A DNA stretch of 35,744 nt from Acidobacteriota bacterium. Its GTDB lineage: Bacteria > Acidobacteriota > Blastocatellia > RBC074. A model generated the notes under the pieces. The model had not been told where the DNA came from. It searched no databases and worked only from the letters and a program-made list of their open reading frames with translations. Positions 10,818 through 19,998 of the stretch are shown piece after piece. The position numbers were made by a program, and so were the translations under genes. Each line of letters starts with the position of its first letter. Position 1 is the stretch's first letter. The DNA lies in NCBI GenBank assembly GCA_016789605.1, contig JAEUQO010000321.1:1-35744 (forward strand). Direction: 5' to 3'.

Positions 10818-12139
10818 TGAATCGGCCCTTTCAACTCAACAGTCAAATCCCATCTGTCATGGATAATTTGTGGGGAGTGTGTAGACAGCAATACATCAAA
10901 AGAGGAAAGCTCAGTAATTTGCTGAAGGTCACCGAGAAATTGTTTTTGCCAGGCAACATGAAGCGATAGCTCTGGTTCATCTATCAAAATCAATGCTTCG
11001 GCTGGCATTTTGAACAACATTTCATACAGCAAGACTAACTCATGCTGTTCACCTGACGATAAGCCACTGGGCGGTAGCGGCTGTCCATTTGATGTTGTAA
11101 AAACAAATCCCGCGTCCTTGCTAATATCCATTTGCTTATAACGAAATCTCTGATTCACAACTTTTTTCAACAAATCTACTTTGTTCAGAAGATCGTCGAA
11201 TACACCTAGCTTTTGCTCTACGTCTTTAACGTAAACAGAGAACACCCCCTTAGTCTGATCGTCCATTTGCTCTGAGACCTGGAAATCGTCTTTATTTTCT
11301 TTATCTAAAAAACCAGCAACAGTTAAGCGGGATCGCTTTTCCTCCAGAGCTTCAAAGCGATTTCTGAGTTCTGTATCAGCCAAGCGATCAAGTGAATTTT
11401 CACGTACCAGTCTGGCCGGGAAAGTACGGTCGAGAGATTGTGAAAGCTCTGCATACTCCGTAAGCTTGAGACGTATTTGTCCAGCTAGGTCTTTAGAGTA
11501 GTTTTCGACAGCGGGGGCGGGAGGCAATGGGGGATCGTATCTTCGAGAACGTGACGTGTCTGAAAAGCTCAATAATCGTTGCGTCTGAATAAAACGAACC
11601 TGAACATCTTTTTTAAGATTTCTTAGCCATTGCGGATCTTTCTCTTGTTTTAGTCTTATAGATGGTAAGAGAGAGGAATAACGGTCAAAAATATCTTCAA
11701 GATAGAGTGTTTCATTTGAACCAATAAGCCTCCAAGTAGAAGGGCCAATTCTTTCAAGCCCAGGTATTACCTGCTCTATCATTCCTAGTGGAAATGCTTC
11801 TTCTAAATTTTTGTTTGATAACTTGGGAAGGATGAATGGTTTAGATGCACCGTTAATAGAAATCGGGATGAATTTCAAACTTGATTGCTCATCACCCTCA
11901 TTCTCTTTGCTTACTTTTATGCTGCTTCGGTTGTCGAAATCTACCTGGAACCAATTAAATGGGATCGCTCGCAATTCTGAGGTATGAGAATTAAACAAGC
12001 CATTTAATAGTCGAAGCAAGGCTGTTTTTCCTGACCCATTTGGGCCATGGATAATCGTAATCCGATCTTCTAAGTTAAATGGGATGGCGTAGTTGAATAC
12101 GCCGAATAGCCCGTCAATTGAAATTTGTGTGATTCTCAT
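10814..12139 (-). CDS. ariA: AriA-like AAA ATPase of a PARIS-like defence system
   Basis: This 441-aa protein is an ABC/SMC-type ATPase of the AAA_15/AAA_21 group. Walker A is GPNGSGKT with K38; the signature is LSSGEQHEL near 360; Walker B is LILIDEPELSLH; the H-loop is LLSTHSPQ. A charged, helix-rich insert (about 165-340) without membrane segments lies between the two ATPase halves. In PARIS, AriA forms a cage that holds AriB and recognises the phage trigger. The gene is clearly the most AT-rich of the window and uses AT-rich codons, so it is probably foreign. It begins 44 bases after the stop of the AMP-ligase gene, in the same direction, so it may be read from the lipid operon promoter. 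Function rests on the pairing with AriB. Confidence 0.8.
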   Translation of the reverse strand: MRITQISIDGLFGVFNYAIPFNLEDRITIIHGPNGSGKTALLRLLNGLFNSHTSELRAIPFNWFQVDFDNRSSIKVSKENEGDEQSSLKFIPISINGASKPFILPKLSNKNLEEAFPLGMIEQVIPGLERIGPSTWRLIGSNETLYLEDIFDRYSSLLPSIRLKQEKDPQWLRNLKKDVQVRFIQTQRLLSFSDTSRSRRYDPPLPPAPAVENYSKDLAGQIRLKLTEYAELSQSLDRTFPARLVRENSLDRLADTELRNRFEALEEKRSRLTVAGFLDKENKDDFQVSEQMDDQTKGVFSVYVKDVEQKLGVFDDLLNKVDLLKKVVNQRFRYKQMDISKDAGFVFTTSNGQPLPPSGLSSGEQHELVLLYEMLFKMPAEALILIDEPELSLHVAWQKQFLGDLQQITELSSFDVLLSTHSPQIIHDRWDLTVELKGPIQ

Positions 12140-12183
12140 ATCTCTTTTAGACCCTTTCCTGGGAGCTTAGGCCACGGAAACTA

Positions 12184-13926
12184 TCATAATTCTTTCAAGG
12201 CCGCCTGCCGATCAAACTTCGCGCGAATCTCTTCTGCCAGGACAAACCGTTTGATCTTCATTGAAGCCGTGCGCGGGAAGTCCGCATCCCAAATCACATA
12301 GCCGCTGATGCGTTTGAAGTTCAGCAGCTTGGCATTGCGGCGGATCAAGTCCTGTTTCAGTTCTTCGGTGAATTGCTGGCCTTCGTTCAGGCGCAACGCG
12401 ATGATCAACTTTTCGCCTAGCATAGACCGTTCCGGCCAGACGTAATTCGCCGCAAAGACGCAGAACTCTTTGACCGGCAGGCCTTCAAAAGCGGATTCGA
12501 TGTCTTCGGGGTAAACGTTTTTGCCTTCTTCGGTGACGATCATGTTTTTGGCGCGACCGAAAAGCTGCAAATGTCCCATCGCATCGAAACGCCCCAAATC
12601 GCCTGTTATCAGCCAGCCATCCACGATGGTTTCGTTTGTTAGCTCGGGATCGTCCAGGTAATGCGACATCACCGTCTTGCTGCGGACGGCAACCTGACCG
12701 ATGCCGTCTTCGCCGGCATTGATGATTTTGGCTTCGACGCCGGGCAGCGGTTTGCCTACGGTGTCACAGCGAAACGGCTTGAAGTCGTTCAACGTCAGCG
12801 CAGTGCCTGCTTCGGTCAGGCCGTAGCCGTTGCCGACCTGAATGCCCAGGTCATAAAAGAATTGCAGCATCTGCGGATCGCTAAACGCGCCGCCGGTGAA
12901 AATCGCGCGCAATTCGCCGCCGAAAGCTTCGTGAACCTGTTTCAGCAACTTGCGGCTCAGGTTCAGATTCGGCTGCTGTTTGGTCATTGCTTTGTTCAGC
13001 GCGCGCAGTTGGTTGAACACAAAACGTTTCAGCGGCGGCAACTCGGCGAAGCGCTGTTCCAATCCGGCTTGCAGGTTTTTCAGAATCAGCGGCACCAGCG
13101 CGACGTAGGTAATTTTGAAGCGCGTGAAGGCTTCGCGGACGAATTCCGGGCGCAAGGTACGCAGGTGAACGACCGTCGCGCCGCACACGAACGGCCCGAT
13201 GAAGCCGACCATGAAATCAATCGCGTGGTTAGTTGGCAGAATGCTCAGATAACGAACGCCCGGCCAGAACGGATAAAGCGCTGTCAGTGAAGCGCATTGC
13301 TCCAGATAGTTCTCATGGGTCAGCACACAGCCTTTGGCGCGGCCTCCGGTGCCAGAGGAATACACGATGCAGGCCCAATCCTGGCGTGTGCGGGGAACGA
13401 ACGCCGGTTCGCCTTCGGCCTTGGCCTCGTCCCAGCGAATCGCGCCCATCAAGTCGGCGTTTTTCGGCACGTCTGTGACGATGACGGTTGGCGGCAAATG
13501 CGCCGGATCAGGATTTTGCTGTTTGATCGAACGCCAGAAGTGATATTCGGTGATCAGGATTTCGGCTTTGCTGTGCGCCAACAGCGGAATGTGTTCGTAG
13601 GCGTTGAGCTTGTAATCCAGCGGCACCAACACGCCGCCAGCATGAAAGATGGCATATGCCGACGCCAGCCAGCGCGACTGATTGGTCATGATGATGGCTG
13701 CACGCGAATCGGCTTTGAAGCCGCGCGCTTGCATAAACGCAGCCAGCGGCAAAGCCATTTCCTTGAATTGGCGATACGTCAGCCGATGATTTTCACGCTC
13801 GCGGTCGGCTTCGATCAGGCAGGTTTCGTCGGCAAATCTATCCAGCGCTTCACGCAACGCAGAGCCGAGCGATTGTTGCTGGCTCAGATCAACCATCACG
13901 ACTTGGGGCTGTGAGTTGTTGGGCAT
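12184..13926 (-). CDS. AMP-forming acyl-CoA/acyl-ACP ligase
   Basis: This 580-aa protein is a full-length ANL-family adenylating enzyme. It has the large N-terminal domain, a [10 protein letters not shown] motif near 360, TGDLGRF near 442 and the C-terminal hinge [18 protein letters not shown]. The nucleotide loop is unusual: [11 protein letters not shown] (189-199) replaces the common SGTTG.PKG pattern, with Gly for the second Thr and Ala for Pro. Lys198 is kept, as is the late catalytic Lys context '[10 protein letters not shown]'. It lies directly downstream of the ACP and KAS III genes, so it may load an acyl group onto that ACP. The start ATG at 13926 has only a weak ribosome site, AGAGAAA. 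Confidence 0.8.
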   Translation of the reverse strand: MPNNSQPQVVMVDLSQQQSLGSALREALDRFADETCLIEADRERENHRLTYRQFKEMALPLAAFMQARGFKADSRAAIIMTNQSRWLASAYAIFHAGGVLVPLDYKLNAYEHIPLLAHSKAEILITEYHFWRSIKQQNPDPAHLPPTVIVTDVPKNADLMGAIRWDEAKAEGEPAFVPRTRQDWACIVYSSGTGGRAKGCVLTHENYLEQCASLTALYPFWPGVRYLSILPTNHAIDFMVGFIGPFVCGATVVHLRTLRPEFVREAFTRFKITYVALVPLILKNLQAGLEQRFAELPPLKRFVFNQLRALNKAMTKQQPNLNLSRKLLKQVHEAFGGELRAIFTGGAFSDPQMLQFFYDLGIQVGNGYGLTEAGTALTLNDFKPFRCDTVGKPLPGVEAKIINAGEDGIGQVAVRSKTVMSHYLDDPELTNETIVDGWLITGDLGRFDAMGHLQLFGRAKNMIVTEEGKNVYPEDIESAFEGLPVKEFCVFAANYVWPERSMLGEKLIIALRLNEGQQFTEELKQDLIRRNAKLLNFKRISGYVIWDADFPRTASMKIKRFVLAEEIRAKFDRQAALKEL

Positions 13927-13942
13927 TTTCTCTGATGAAATG

Positions 13943-14015
13943 CCACTGAGGCGCAGAGACGCAGAGAAGAATCTCCAAGTTGGTTTTGTGTCTCTGTGTC
14001 TCTGTGTCTCTGTGG
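13943..14015. repeat. Imperfect palindromic intergenic repeat (CAGAGAC type)
   Basis: The left arm 13943-13967 and right arm 13991-14015 pair at 21 of 25 positions, and three of the four mismatches become G-U pairs if the plus strand is transcribed. The arms are built from CAGAGAC and GTCTCTGTG units. It fills the 100-base gap between the AMP-ligase start and the ACP stop. It resembles short palindromic repeats scattered between genes in many environmental bacteria. It could form an mRNA hairpin affecting expression of the downstream ligase. Confidence 0.7.
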
Positions 14016-14026
14016 CGGTCTGCTAT

Positions 14027-14269
14027 TTACAGTCTTGCTTCAATTCGTTCGGCCAGCGTGCGGAAATCGCTGACGCCTTGCACTTCGTAATCGGGCAATT
14101 CGACGCTGAAATGGTTTTCCAGCCGCGTCAGCAAGCTGAGCGCTTGCAGGCTGTCAATGCCGAGCGTTTTGAAAAAATCGTCGTCGGGCGACAGCGACGC
14201 GCGGTCAACGTTGAAATGCGTCGAAGCCAGATTGAGAATTTCGTCAATGATCTGTTCGATTGTTTTCAT
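14027..14269 (-). CDS. Acyl carrier protein
   Basis: This 80-aa acidic protein shows the four-helix ACP pattern with the phosphopantetheine motif GIDSLQAL; Ser40 is the attachment site. The usual acidic run DDDFF precedes it. Length is typical. A ribosome site AGGAGAAGGA precedes ATG 14269, and the gene starts 21 bases after KAS III. It is likely a dedicated carrier for the cluster, used by the neighbouring ligase and KAS III, rather than the housekeeping AcpP, which usually lies with fabF. That distinction is inference from context. Confidence 0.9.
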   Translation of the reverse strand: MKTIEQIIDEILNLASTHFNVDRASLSPDDDFFKTLGIDSLQALSLLTRLENHFSVELPDYEVQGVSDFRTLAERIEARL

Positions 14270-14290
14270 CTCAAAGTCCTTCTCCTGAAA

Positions 14291-15292
14291 TCAATAAGCC
14301 CAGCGCATCAGCACGGAACCAGACGTGAAGCCCGCGCCGACGGCGGCAAACAGCACCAGATCGCCTTTTTTGAGTTTGCCTTCTTCGATGGCGTCGCCGA
14401 TGGCCAGCGGAATCGTCGCGGCTGTGGTGTTACCGTATTTGTGAATGTTCTTAATGACTTTTTCGGGCGCAAGTCCGGCCTTTTTGGCGGTCGCGTCGAT
14501 GATGCGCAAATTGGCCTGGTGCGCGATGAAACAGGCGATGTCTTCGCCCGTCAGATTGTGCTTTTGCAGCATGCCGGTGCTCAGCTCTTCCATTTTGCGC
14601 ACGGCAAATTTGAAGACGGCCTGTCCGTTCTGATGAACGTAGTGCATTTTTTGGTCTACGGTTTCGTGCGAAGGCGGATGCAAACTGCCGCCGCCGGGCA
14701 TGTACAGATGCTCGCCGCCACTACCATCAATTTCGTGGTGATAATCCAGAATGCCAAAATCTTCGCCGTCTTCGCAGGGTTCGAGCAACACGGCACCCGC
14801 GCCGTCGCCAAAAAGCACCAACGTCGTGCGGTCTTCGGGGTTCAGAATGCTGGTCATGACGTCTGCGCCGATGACCAGCACTTTTTTGTGTTTGCCGCTT
14901 TCGATGAATTGCGCGCCGGTGGTCAACGCGTACAGAAACGAAGAGCAGGCGGCGGAAATATCAAAGCCCCAGGCTTTGGTCGCGCGGATTTTGTTTTGAA
15001 TCACGCACGCCGTCGAAGGGAAAAACATATCGGGCGTAACCGTGGCGACAATGATCAGTTCGATTTCGTCGGCCTCGATGCCGCGCTGTTTCAGGCATTC
15101 GGCGGCGGCGTTGGCGCCGAGTTCAGAACTGGGCGTGCCTTTTTCGACCCAGTGACGTTCGTAAATGCCGGTGCGTTCGACAATCCAGTCATGATTGGTT
15201 TCGACCAGTTTGGACAAATCCTCATTGGTGACAACACGGGGAGGAACGTATCGCCCCAGAGACGTGATTTTGGCTCTTCTTTTTTCAGCCAT
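14291..15292 (-). CDS. fabH: 3-oxoacyl-ACP synthase III (KAS III)
   Basis: This 333-aa protein has the complete KAS III triad: Cys116 in DISAACSSF, His258 in FIAHQAN, and Asn288 in YGNTTAA. The N-terminal [11 protein letters not shown] and [10 protein letters not shown] segments are also typical. KAS III condenses an acyl-CoA starter with malonyl-ACP by decarboxylation. AAGGAG precedes ATG 15292 with 8-base spacing. Being in one transcript with an ACP, ligases, a hydratase and reductases suggests a special chain-starting or condensing role in the lipid pathway. FabH-like enzymes of secondary pathways look the same, so the symbol marks the family rather than proof of the housekeeping role. Confidence 0.88.
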   Translation of the reverse strand: MAEKRRAKITSLGRYVPPRVVTNEDLSKLVETNHDWIVERTGIYERHWVEKGTPSSELGANAAAECLKQRGIEADEIELIIVATVTPDMFFPSTACVIQNKIRATKAWGFDISAACSSFLYALTTGAQFIESGKHKKVLVIGADVMTSILNPEDRTTLVLFGDGAGAVLLEPCEDGEDFGILDYHHEIDGSGGEHLYMPGGGSLHPPSHETVDQKMHYVHQNGQAVFKFAVRKMEELSTGMLQKHNLTGEDIACFIAHQANLRIIDATAKKAGLAPEKVIKNIHKYGNTTAATIPLAIGDAIEEGKLKKGDLVLFAAVGAGFTSGSVLMRWAY

Positions 15293-15325
15293 TCAGCAAA
15301 CTCCTTTGAATGAATGCGTGGCGCG

Positions 15326-15835
15326 TTATTTTCCGCCTTGGGAATTTTGTTTGCCAGAAGCGGTGTTCGCAAGCCTTGTCCGATGTCGGGTCACGACGCT
15401 GCCGCGAGTAAACGGGTATTTGGGCGAGGGCGTGACTTGAATTTCGCAAGTGACGGAGGCCAGCGCCGGGTATTTTTCCAGCAGCAGGGCGGTCAATTGC
15501 TTGTTTAAGATTTCCCAGAACGTCATTTCGTTCGGGTACTCGGTCAGGAATTTATCCACGTCTTTCCTGATGGGAATGAAATCTGGATATTGATTGTCAG
15601 CGATGCCCGCATTGTACTCATAGCTCACCTTGATGTTGAGAGTGTTGACTTCGCCTTGATGATCCAACTTGTAATCGTTCATCAGGAAGTAAAAACCTTC
15701 GGTCGGCAAGGCAGCTTGTCTGGCTTTCGCGTGGCGGCCCGGTTTCACCGATTGGGTGGATTGGGCCAGGGCGAAAGATTCCAGACAAATTAAAAAGAAG
15801 CCCGCCAGCAGCAAGCAATGAAACGTTATTTTCAT
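15326..15835 (-). CDS. Secreted protein of unknown function, possibly T-fold-like
   Basis: The product has 169 aa. The frame is open for 54 codons further upstream, but ATG 15835 gives a clean signal peptide (MKITFHCLLLAGFFLICLES, cleavage after ALAQ), so I chose it. The mature part is one small alpha/beta domain: a strand 'NTLNIKVSYEYN', a long helix around EMTFWEILNKQLTALLLEKYP, and a strand 'VTCEIQVTPS'. The strand-helix-strand order with a late beta strand reminds me of T-fold (pterin/urate oxidase) proteins, but exported T-fold enzymes are not usual and no catalytic residue is evident. It starts 16 bases after the hydratase and lies before KAS III, so it is probably co-transcribed. Function unknown. 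Confidence 0.65.
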   Translation of the reverse strand: MKITFHCLLLAGFFLICLESFALAQSTQSVKPGRHAKARQAALPTEGFYFLMNDYKLDHQGEVNTLNIKVSYEYNAGIADNQYPDFIPIRKDVDKFLTEYPNEMTFWEILNKQLTALLLEKYPALASVTCEIQVTPSPKYPFTRGSVVTRHRTRLANTASGKQNSQGGK

Positions 15836-15851
15836 TCTTGTTCCGGCAAGA

Positions 15852-16658
15852 TCAGGGAAGATAGGGTTGGGCATCGGTGCTCTCGACAAATTTGCGCAAA
15901 CCGGCTTCGACCGCCGGTTGGGTGAATAGCTCGCAAAAGGTTTCGATTTCCTGTCGCAATTCAGCATAGGGAATCGGTTTGAGAAAACGTTTGGCAACAG
16001 TGCTGGTGGCGCGGTCGAACTTTTTGACCTGCGCGGCGGTAAAGCGGGCGACTTTCAAGGCATCGCCTTCGCCGACCAACTGACTGGCCAGTCCGATTGC
16101 CTGGGCTTTGTTGGCGTTGATGCTGCGTCCGGTCAGCAGCAAATCACGCACAATGCCGTTGCCCAGATCGCGTTTCAAACGCGGAATGCCGCCAAAGCCG
16201 GGAATCAAGCCCAGGCGCAATTCGGGAAAACAGAAACGCGCCATTTTATCCGCGATGATCAAATCCGAAACCAACGCGAGTTCAAAACCGCCGCCAAAAC
16301 AAACGCCGTGGACTGCCGCGATGGTGGTCAGCGGCGAGGCGTCCAGCATATTCAGCACGGCGTGAATGCGCGTGAGAAAGTCGCGCACGCGCGGCGCGGC
16401 ATTGGCAAAGCCCATTTCTTTGGCCTGGCCATACAGATCGCGCAAATCAGCGCCCGCACTGAAACCGGCCTTGACCGTGCTGTACATGATCAAGGCGTGC
16501 GCCTGATCTTTCAGCGTTTCGTGCGCGGCGGCGAACAGTTCCAATTCCGCCAACGTTTGCAGACCGATTTCGTTGGCTGGTTCGCGATGCAGCGCCAGTT
16601 CCAGACAACCATCGTTTAATTCCCAGGAGAGCGTTTCTCCGACAAAGCTTTGTGTCAT
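15852..16658 (-). CDS. Enoyl-CoA hydratase/isomerase family protein
   Basis: This 268-aa crotonase-fold protein has both oxyanion-hole segments, FSAGADLRDL near 70 and GVCFGGGFELAL near 119. Both Glu positions used by true hydratases appear present, in GGGFELAL and in CFPELRLGLIPGFGG. It is expected to add water to, or shift, an enoyl thioester double bond. In this operon it could work on a beta-hydroxyacyl or enoyl intermediate made by KAS III and the reductases. Spacing to the small membrane gene upstream is 5 bases. Substrate cannot be deduced. Confidence 0.85.
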   Translation of the reverse strand: MTQSFVGETLSWELNDGCLELALHREPANEIGLQTLAELELFAAAHETLKDQAHALIMYSTVKAGFSAGADLRDLYGQAKEMGFANAAPRVRDFLTRIHAVLNMLDASPLTTIAAVHGVCFGGGFELALVSDLIIADKMARFCFPELRLGLIPGFGGIPRLKRDLGNGIVRDLLLTGRSINANKAQAIGLASQLVGEGDALKVARFTAAQVKKFDRATSTVAKRFLKPIPYAELRQEIETFCELFTQPAVEAGLRKFVESTDAQPYLP

Positions 16659-16663
16659 GCGTT

Positions 16664-16807
16664 TTAAGAGTGCTTGGAGTCGTCATTTTGTTCCTGTTGC
16701 GCGCGGGCCGCTTCGTCTTCCGCTTTGGAATGCCCAGCGACGGCGAACATGAACATGATGAACAGGATAAAGCCCAAAAAGAGACAAACAAATCCCAACG
16801 TGAACAT
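16664..16807 (-). CDS. 47-aa single-pass membrane peptide
   Basis: ATG 16807 is preceded by GGAGG with a 5-base gap, and that site overlaps the end of the AMP-ligase gene (stop at 16818). Residues 2-25 are a very hydrophobic Phe/Leu/Met-rich helix; the tail (26-47) is charged and Gln/Asp-rich. An upstream in-frame start at 16864 is less likely because it lies inside the ligase gene and lacks a site. It is tightly packed between the ligase and the hydratase. It may anchor or regulate a neighbouring soluble enzyme; no family is recognised. Confidence 0.65.
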   Translation of the reverse strand: MFTLGFVCLFLGFILFIMFMFAVAGHSKAEDEAARAQQEQNDDSKHS

Positions 16808-16817
16808 ACAGCCTCCG

Positions 16818-18458
16818 TTACGTCTGATATAGCGCTTCGATTTCCTGCGCGAACTGTTGGGCAATCGCGTCTCGTTTTAATTTGCCGTTGGCGGTCAACA
16901 ACCCGCTTTCGATCGTCAGCGGTTCTTTGCTGATGTGAAATGCCAATACGCGTTTGTAGTGCGGAACGTTCGCATTGACTGCGTCCACGGCTTGTTGCAC
17001 CTGTTCGCGGTTGAGGTCGCCGGTGATCAGCGCCGTCAAAAAGCTGCGGTCGTTGCCCAACACGACGACTTGTTGTGCGGTGGGCAGGTTGAACGCCAGT
17101 TTTTCTTCGATCGGTTCGGGCGCGACGTTGTGGCCGGATTTGAGGATCAACAGGTTTTTGAGCCGGCCTGTAATCGCCCAATTGCCTTTCTCATCGGTTG
17201 CGCCCTGGTCGCCAGTGCGGAACCAATCGCCAAGCATGGTTTTCTGCGTGGCTTCGGGGCGATTCCAGTAGCCGGCGAAAATGTTCGGGCCGCGCACCAG
17301 AATTTCGTCTTCTTCGCCGAGTTTCATTTCGATGCCAGGGATGGCCGGGCCGACGCGTCCCGGCGTGAAATCGCGCGGATCGTCCATCGTGCAAATGGCG
17401 GTGGTTTCGGTCAGGCCGTACACTTGCAACACGCGAATGCCGAGCAGCAAAAAGAACAACTGCGTTTCTTTGGCCAGCGGCGCCGAGCCGCAAATCAGCG
17501 CTTTGAGATCAGCGCCGATCTTGGTTTTGATCGCTGCAAAAATCAGCCAGTTGGCCAGATCAAACCAGAATCCGGCTTTGCCTCTGCCTTCGTGTTGGCG
17601 CAACCAGGCGTCTTTGCCTTTGCGATAGATCGTCTGAATGAAGCCGGGTTTTTGCGCAATCTGGCTTTCGACGCCGGTGCGAATGCGTTCGAGCAGCGTC
17701 GGCACATTCAGGCAGTAATTCGGCGCAGCCAGCTTCAGTTCATCGGCCAGTTTGTTCAAATCCGTCGAGAGCGACAACAGGCTGTTGCGCGACAACGCCG
17801 TCAGCAACAGAATCCACGACCCAGCAAAACAGAAGGGCAGGTAATGGAACACCTGATCGGGTGTGTTGTCGGTGGAGCCTTCCATCAATTGGTCCAGGCG
17901 CGCGCCGGTTGCGCCCAGCATAAAGGTGACGCCCTTGATGGTCAGCATCACGCCTTTGGGTTCGCCCGAAGTCCCGGATGTGTAAATGATCGTTGTGACG
18001 TCATCGTCTGCCAACGCATTGGGTTCATCCGTCAAATCAGCGGCGGGCGCAGTGGTGAAGACTTCATCAAAGAGAACCAGCGACGGGCCGTCCGGCCAGT
18101 GTTGCGCAATGCCATCGCGCAAGGCGGCGTCCGCGCAAAAGACTGCGGCGGCTCCGCAATCCTTGAGCATGTTGACCAGTTCGTTGGGGGCTTGCCGCGA
18201 ATAGAGCGGCACGACGATGATGCCCTCTGCCATCAAGGCCAAATCCACCGCCGCCCAGCGAATCGAATTGGGCGCGAGCAAGCCGCAGCGGTCGCCTTTT
18301 TTCAAGCCCGCCTGGCGAAGGTAGGAACGCGCCGCGCGCACTTGCGACAACAACGCCGCGCTGGTGGCGGACACAAATTGTCCGTCGCGGATTTCCTGCA
18401 GCGCGATGCGCTCCGGCGTCTGATGCAAGCGATGAAAAATGTTTTCCAGGAAGTTCAT
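16818..18458 (-). CDS. Long-chain fatty acid AMP-ligase (acyl-CoA synthetase)
   Basis: This 546-aa ANL-family ligase has a canonical nucleotide loop [13 protein letters not shown] (157-169), VYGLTETTA near 350, RTGDQGA near 415, and the hinge [20 protein letters not shown]. It resembles long-chain synthetases (FadD15-like), which activate free fatty acids to acyl-AMP and then acyl-CoA. I chose ATG 18458; a TTG six codons upstream is possible. It follows the pyruvyltransferase-like gene by 26 bases. It is one of three AMP-ligases in 13 kb, which suggests several distinct acids or acceptors are activated in the pathway. Confidence 0.85.
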   Translation of the reverse strand: MNFLENIFHRLHQTPERIALQEIRDGQFVSATSAALLSQVRAARSYLRQAGLKKGDRCGLLAPNSIRWAAVDLALMAEGIIVVPLYSRQAPNELVNMLKDCGAAAVFCADAALRDGIAQHWPDGPSLVLFDEVFTTAPAADLTDEPNALADDDVTTIIYTSGTSGEPKGVMLTIKGVTFMLGATGARLDQLMEGSTDNTPDQVFHYLPFCFAGSWILLLTALSRNSLLSLSTDLNKLADELKLAAPNYCLNVPTLLERIRTGVESQIAQKPGFIQTIYRKGKDAWLRQHEGRGKAGFWFDLANWLIFAAIKTKIGADLKALICGSAPLAKETQLFFLLLGIRVLQVYGLTETTAICTMDDPRDFTPGRVGPAIPGIEMKLGEEDEILVRGPNIFAGYWNRPEATQKTMLGDWFRTGDQGATDEKGNWAITGRLKNLLILKSGHNVAPEPIEEKLAFNLPTAQQVVVLGNDRSFLTALITGDLNREQVQQAVDAVNANVPHYKRVLAFHISKEPLTIESGLLTANGKLKRDAIAQQFAQEIEALYQT

Positions 18459-18484
18459 GATGAAACCAGACGTCAAAAGTCGTT

Positions 18485-19900
18485 TTAGCCGTACGTTTCT
18501 AACAGCTTGCGCAGATTGGGGCTGAGCGGTGGCAAGTAATCTTCCCAGCTTTGCAGCCCTTTGCGAATTTGGAATTCGGGATAGCGTTTTTGCACGTGTT
18601 CTTCGAAATAGACGCCCATCCGAGCCATCACCTTCAGATTTTTAGCGACAGTTTTGCCAATCCCGTCACGAATGCTTTCGCTATCTTTTTGCAGCTTGCC
18701 CAAAATCACATAGAGCTTTTCTTCCAGTTCGGGATCATCCACGGTCAGCAGCAAATCCTGCTGGCCGCGTTCGTGCATCAGGTTGCGGATGCGTTCGTCC
18801 ATCGTCACGCCCGCTGACGCTACGCCTGCCGACATGCAAGTCACAATGCCGTGAAAGCGCGACGACACCATCAGATGACAACTGCGCAAGATGCTGACGA
18901 ACTCATACATGTCATAGTCCGCCGAGGAGACAATCGGTACATTGCCGCCAAGTTTCTCATTCATTTTCTGGCAGGCTTTGGTGTCGAGCATTTCTGACGC
19001 CGCCAGCACCAGAAAGACACGGTTTTCCTGGCGGAAGCGCGCGATCGCTTTGGCCATGGCCGACAGATAGAAATCGTATTTGCGATCTACTTCCGGCCCG
19101 GCGTTGTGGAAATAAAATTTGCGGTAATGGCTTTCCTTGTGCGCGCCGGTCACGGCTTTGGCGACGTATTTGGCGACAGAGGCTTTGACCGGCCACCAAA
19201 ACGGATTGATCGGGCACACCACCAGCACGGGCGTTGAGCCATCCCAGCCGAGTTTGCGCAACACTTCCTGACCGTATTCGCGCGGATGCGATTCAAACGT
19301 CCAGGCGGTGTCGGTGCCGAGTTCGGTCGAAACGCCGAGTTTGCCCAGCACGGTTTGCGATTCGGGGTTGCGGGTGATGACGAACGAATCCTTGCAATAG
19401 CGCGCGACCATTTTGGCAATCATCGGATCCATATATCCCGCTTCAGCGCCATAACTGACCGACAATTTGTTTTGCGCGGCGGCAATGCCCAGGCTGCCGA
19501 TCATCATCGTGGTCAGGGCGTTGGCGAATTTGCTTTTGAATTGCGAGCCTTCACAGGCGACCACGCCGTCGTATTGCGGCACTTCGCGCCAGAGCATCGG
19601 CGGAAACAAATCGGGCAGATACACCTGCTTGACGCCTTTGAAATACCCTTCCGTCAGCTGGAAGCTCTGCGTCAGCACGCTCAGTTCGCACTTGTCGTCG
19701 CCCAGAATGTGTTTGATCTGACGCAACATTTCTTCGACGCGCACGTCTGCGCCCGTGTTGCGCGTGCCGTTGTATCCGGCGAAAAAGAGTTTCAGCTTAT
19801 CGCCCGGTTGCCAGCGACGACCAGACCCCAGCACCCATTTGAATTTTGACAGTTCGATCATGCCTGAGACCCAGGCTTCGAGGGCTAAATCCATGCTCAT
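18485..19900 (-). CDS. Polysaccharide pyruvyl transferase family protein
   Basis: This 471-aa protein shows the two-domain GT-B-like pattern of the PF04230 family: [14 protein letters not shown] near 39-52 at the start, and [15 protein letters not shown] followed by [12 protein letters not shown] near the end. Family members (CsaB, WcaK, EpsI-like) transfer a pyruvyl group from PEP to a sugar, making a ketal; some have other glycan roles. No signal peptide, so cytoplasmic. Its place inside a lipid operon is unusual and could mean pyruvylation of a glycolipid headgroup; that is inference. Two tandem ribosome-site repeats precede the start (19902-19929). Confidence 0.75.
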   Translation of the reverse strand: MSMDLALEAWVSGMIELSKFKWVLGSGRRWQPGDKLKLFFAGYNGTRNTGADVRVEEMLRQIKHILGDDKCELSVLTQSFQLTEGYFKGVKQVYLPDLFPPMLWREVPQYDGVVACEGSQFKSKFANALTTMMIGSLGIAAAQNKLSVSYGAEAGYMDPMIAKMVARYCKDSFVITRNPESQTVLGKLGVSTELGTDTAWTFESHPREYGQEVLRKLGWDGSTPVLVVCPINPFWWPVKASVAKYVAKAVTGAHKESHYRKFYFHNAGPEVDRKYDFYLSAMAKAIARFRQENRVFLVLAASEMLDTKACQKMNEKLGGNVPIVSSADYDMYEFVSILRSCHLMVSSRFHGIVTCMSAGVASAGVTMDERIRNLMHERGQQDLLLTVDDPELEEKLYVILGKLQKDSESIRDGIGKTVAKNLKVMARMGVYFEEHVQKRYPEFQIRKGLQSWEDYLPPLSPNLRKLLETYG

Positions 19901-19901
19901 A

Positions 19902-19929
19902 AGGTATTCCTCAACAGGTATTCCTCAAC
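19902..19929 (-). repeat. 14-bp perfect tandem duplication carrying two Shine-Dalgarno sites
   Basis: AGGTATTCCTCAAC occurs twice back to back (19902-19915 and 19916-19929). Read on the minus strand, each unit contains TTGAGGAAT, a good ribosome site; the nearer one lies about 6 bases from ATG 19900. The second site may be a spare left by a recent slip duplication, or may raise initiation of the pyruvyltransferase-like gene. Confidence 0.85.
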
Positions 19930-19998
19930 ATCCGGCCAATGCACAGGCGCATGCCCGCGCATCGGCTCGCAATTGACCATAAACGTCGGGCGGTTGGT

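Noticed and set aside
10814..12139. A RecF or plain OLD-family nuclease
   Set aside because: The ATPase lacks a Toprim domain of its own, and its partner carries DUF4435 motifs, which fits AriA/AriB better.
13916..15313. Long plus-strand frame opposite the ACP and KAS III genes
   Set aside because: It is antisense to two clear genes, with Phe/Gln/Arg-rich sequence typical of a shadow frame.
16935..18488. Long plus-strand frame opposite the AMP-ligase
   Set aside because: It is the antisense shadow of a clear ligase gene, with no family features.
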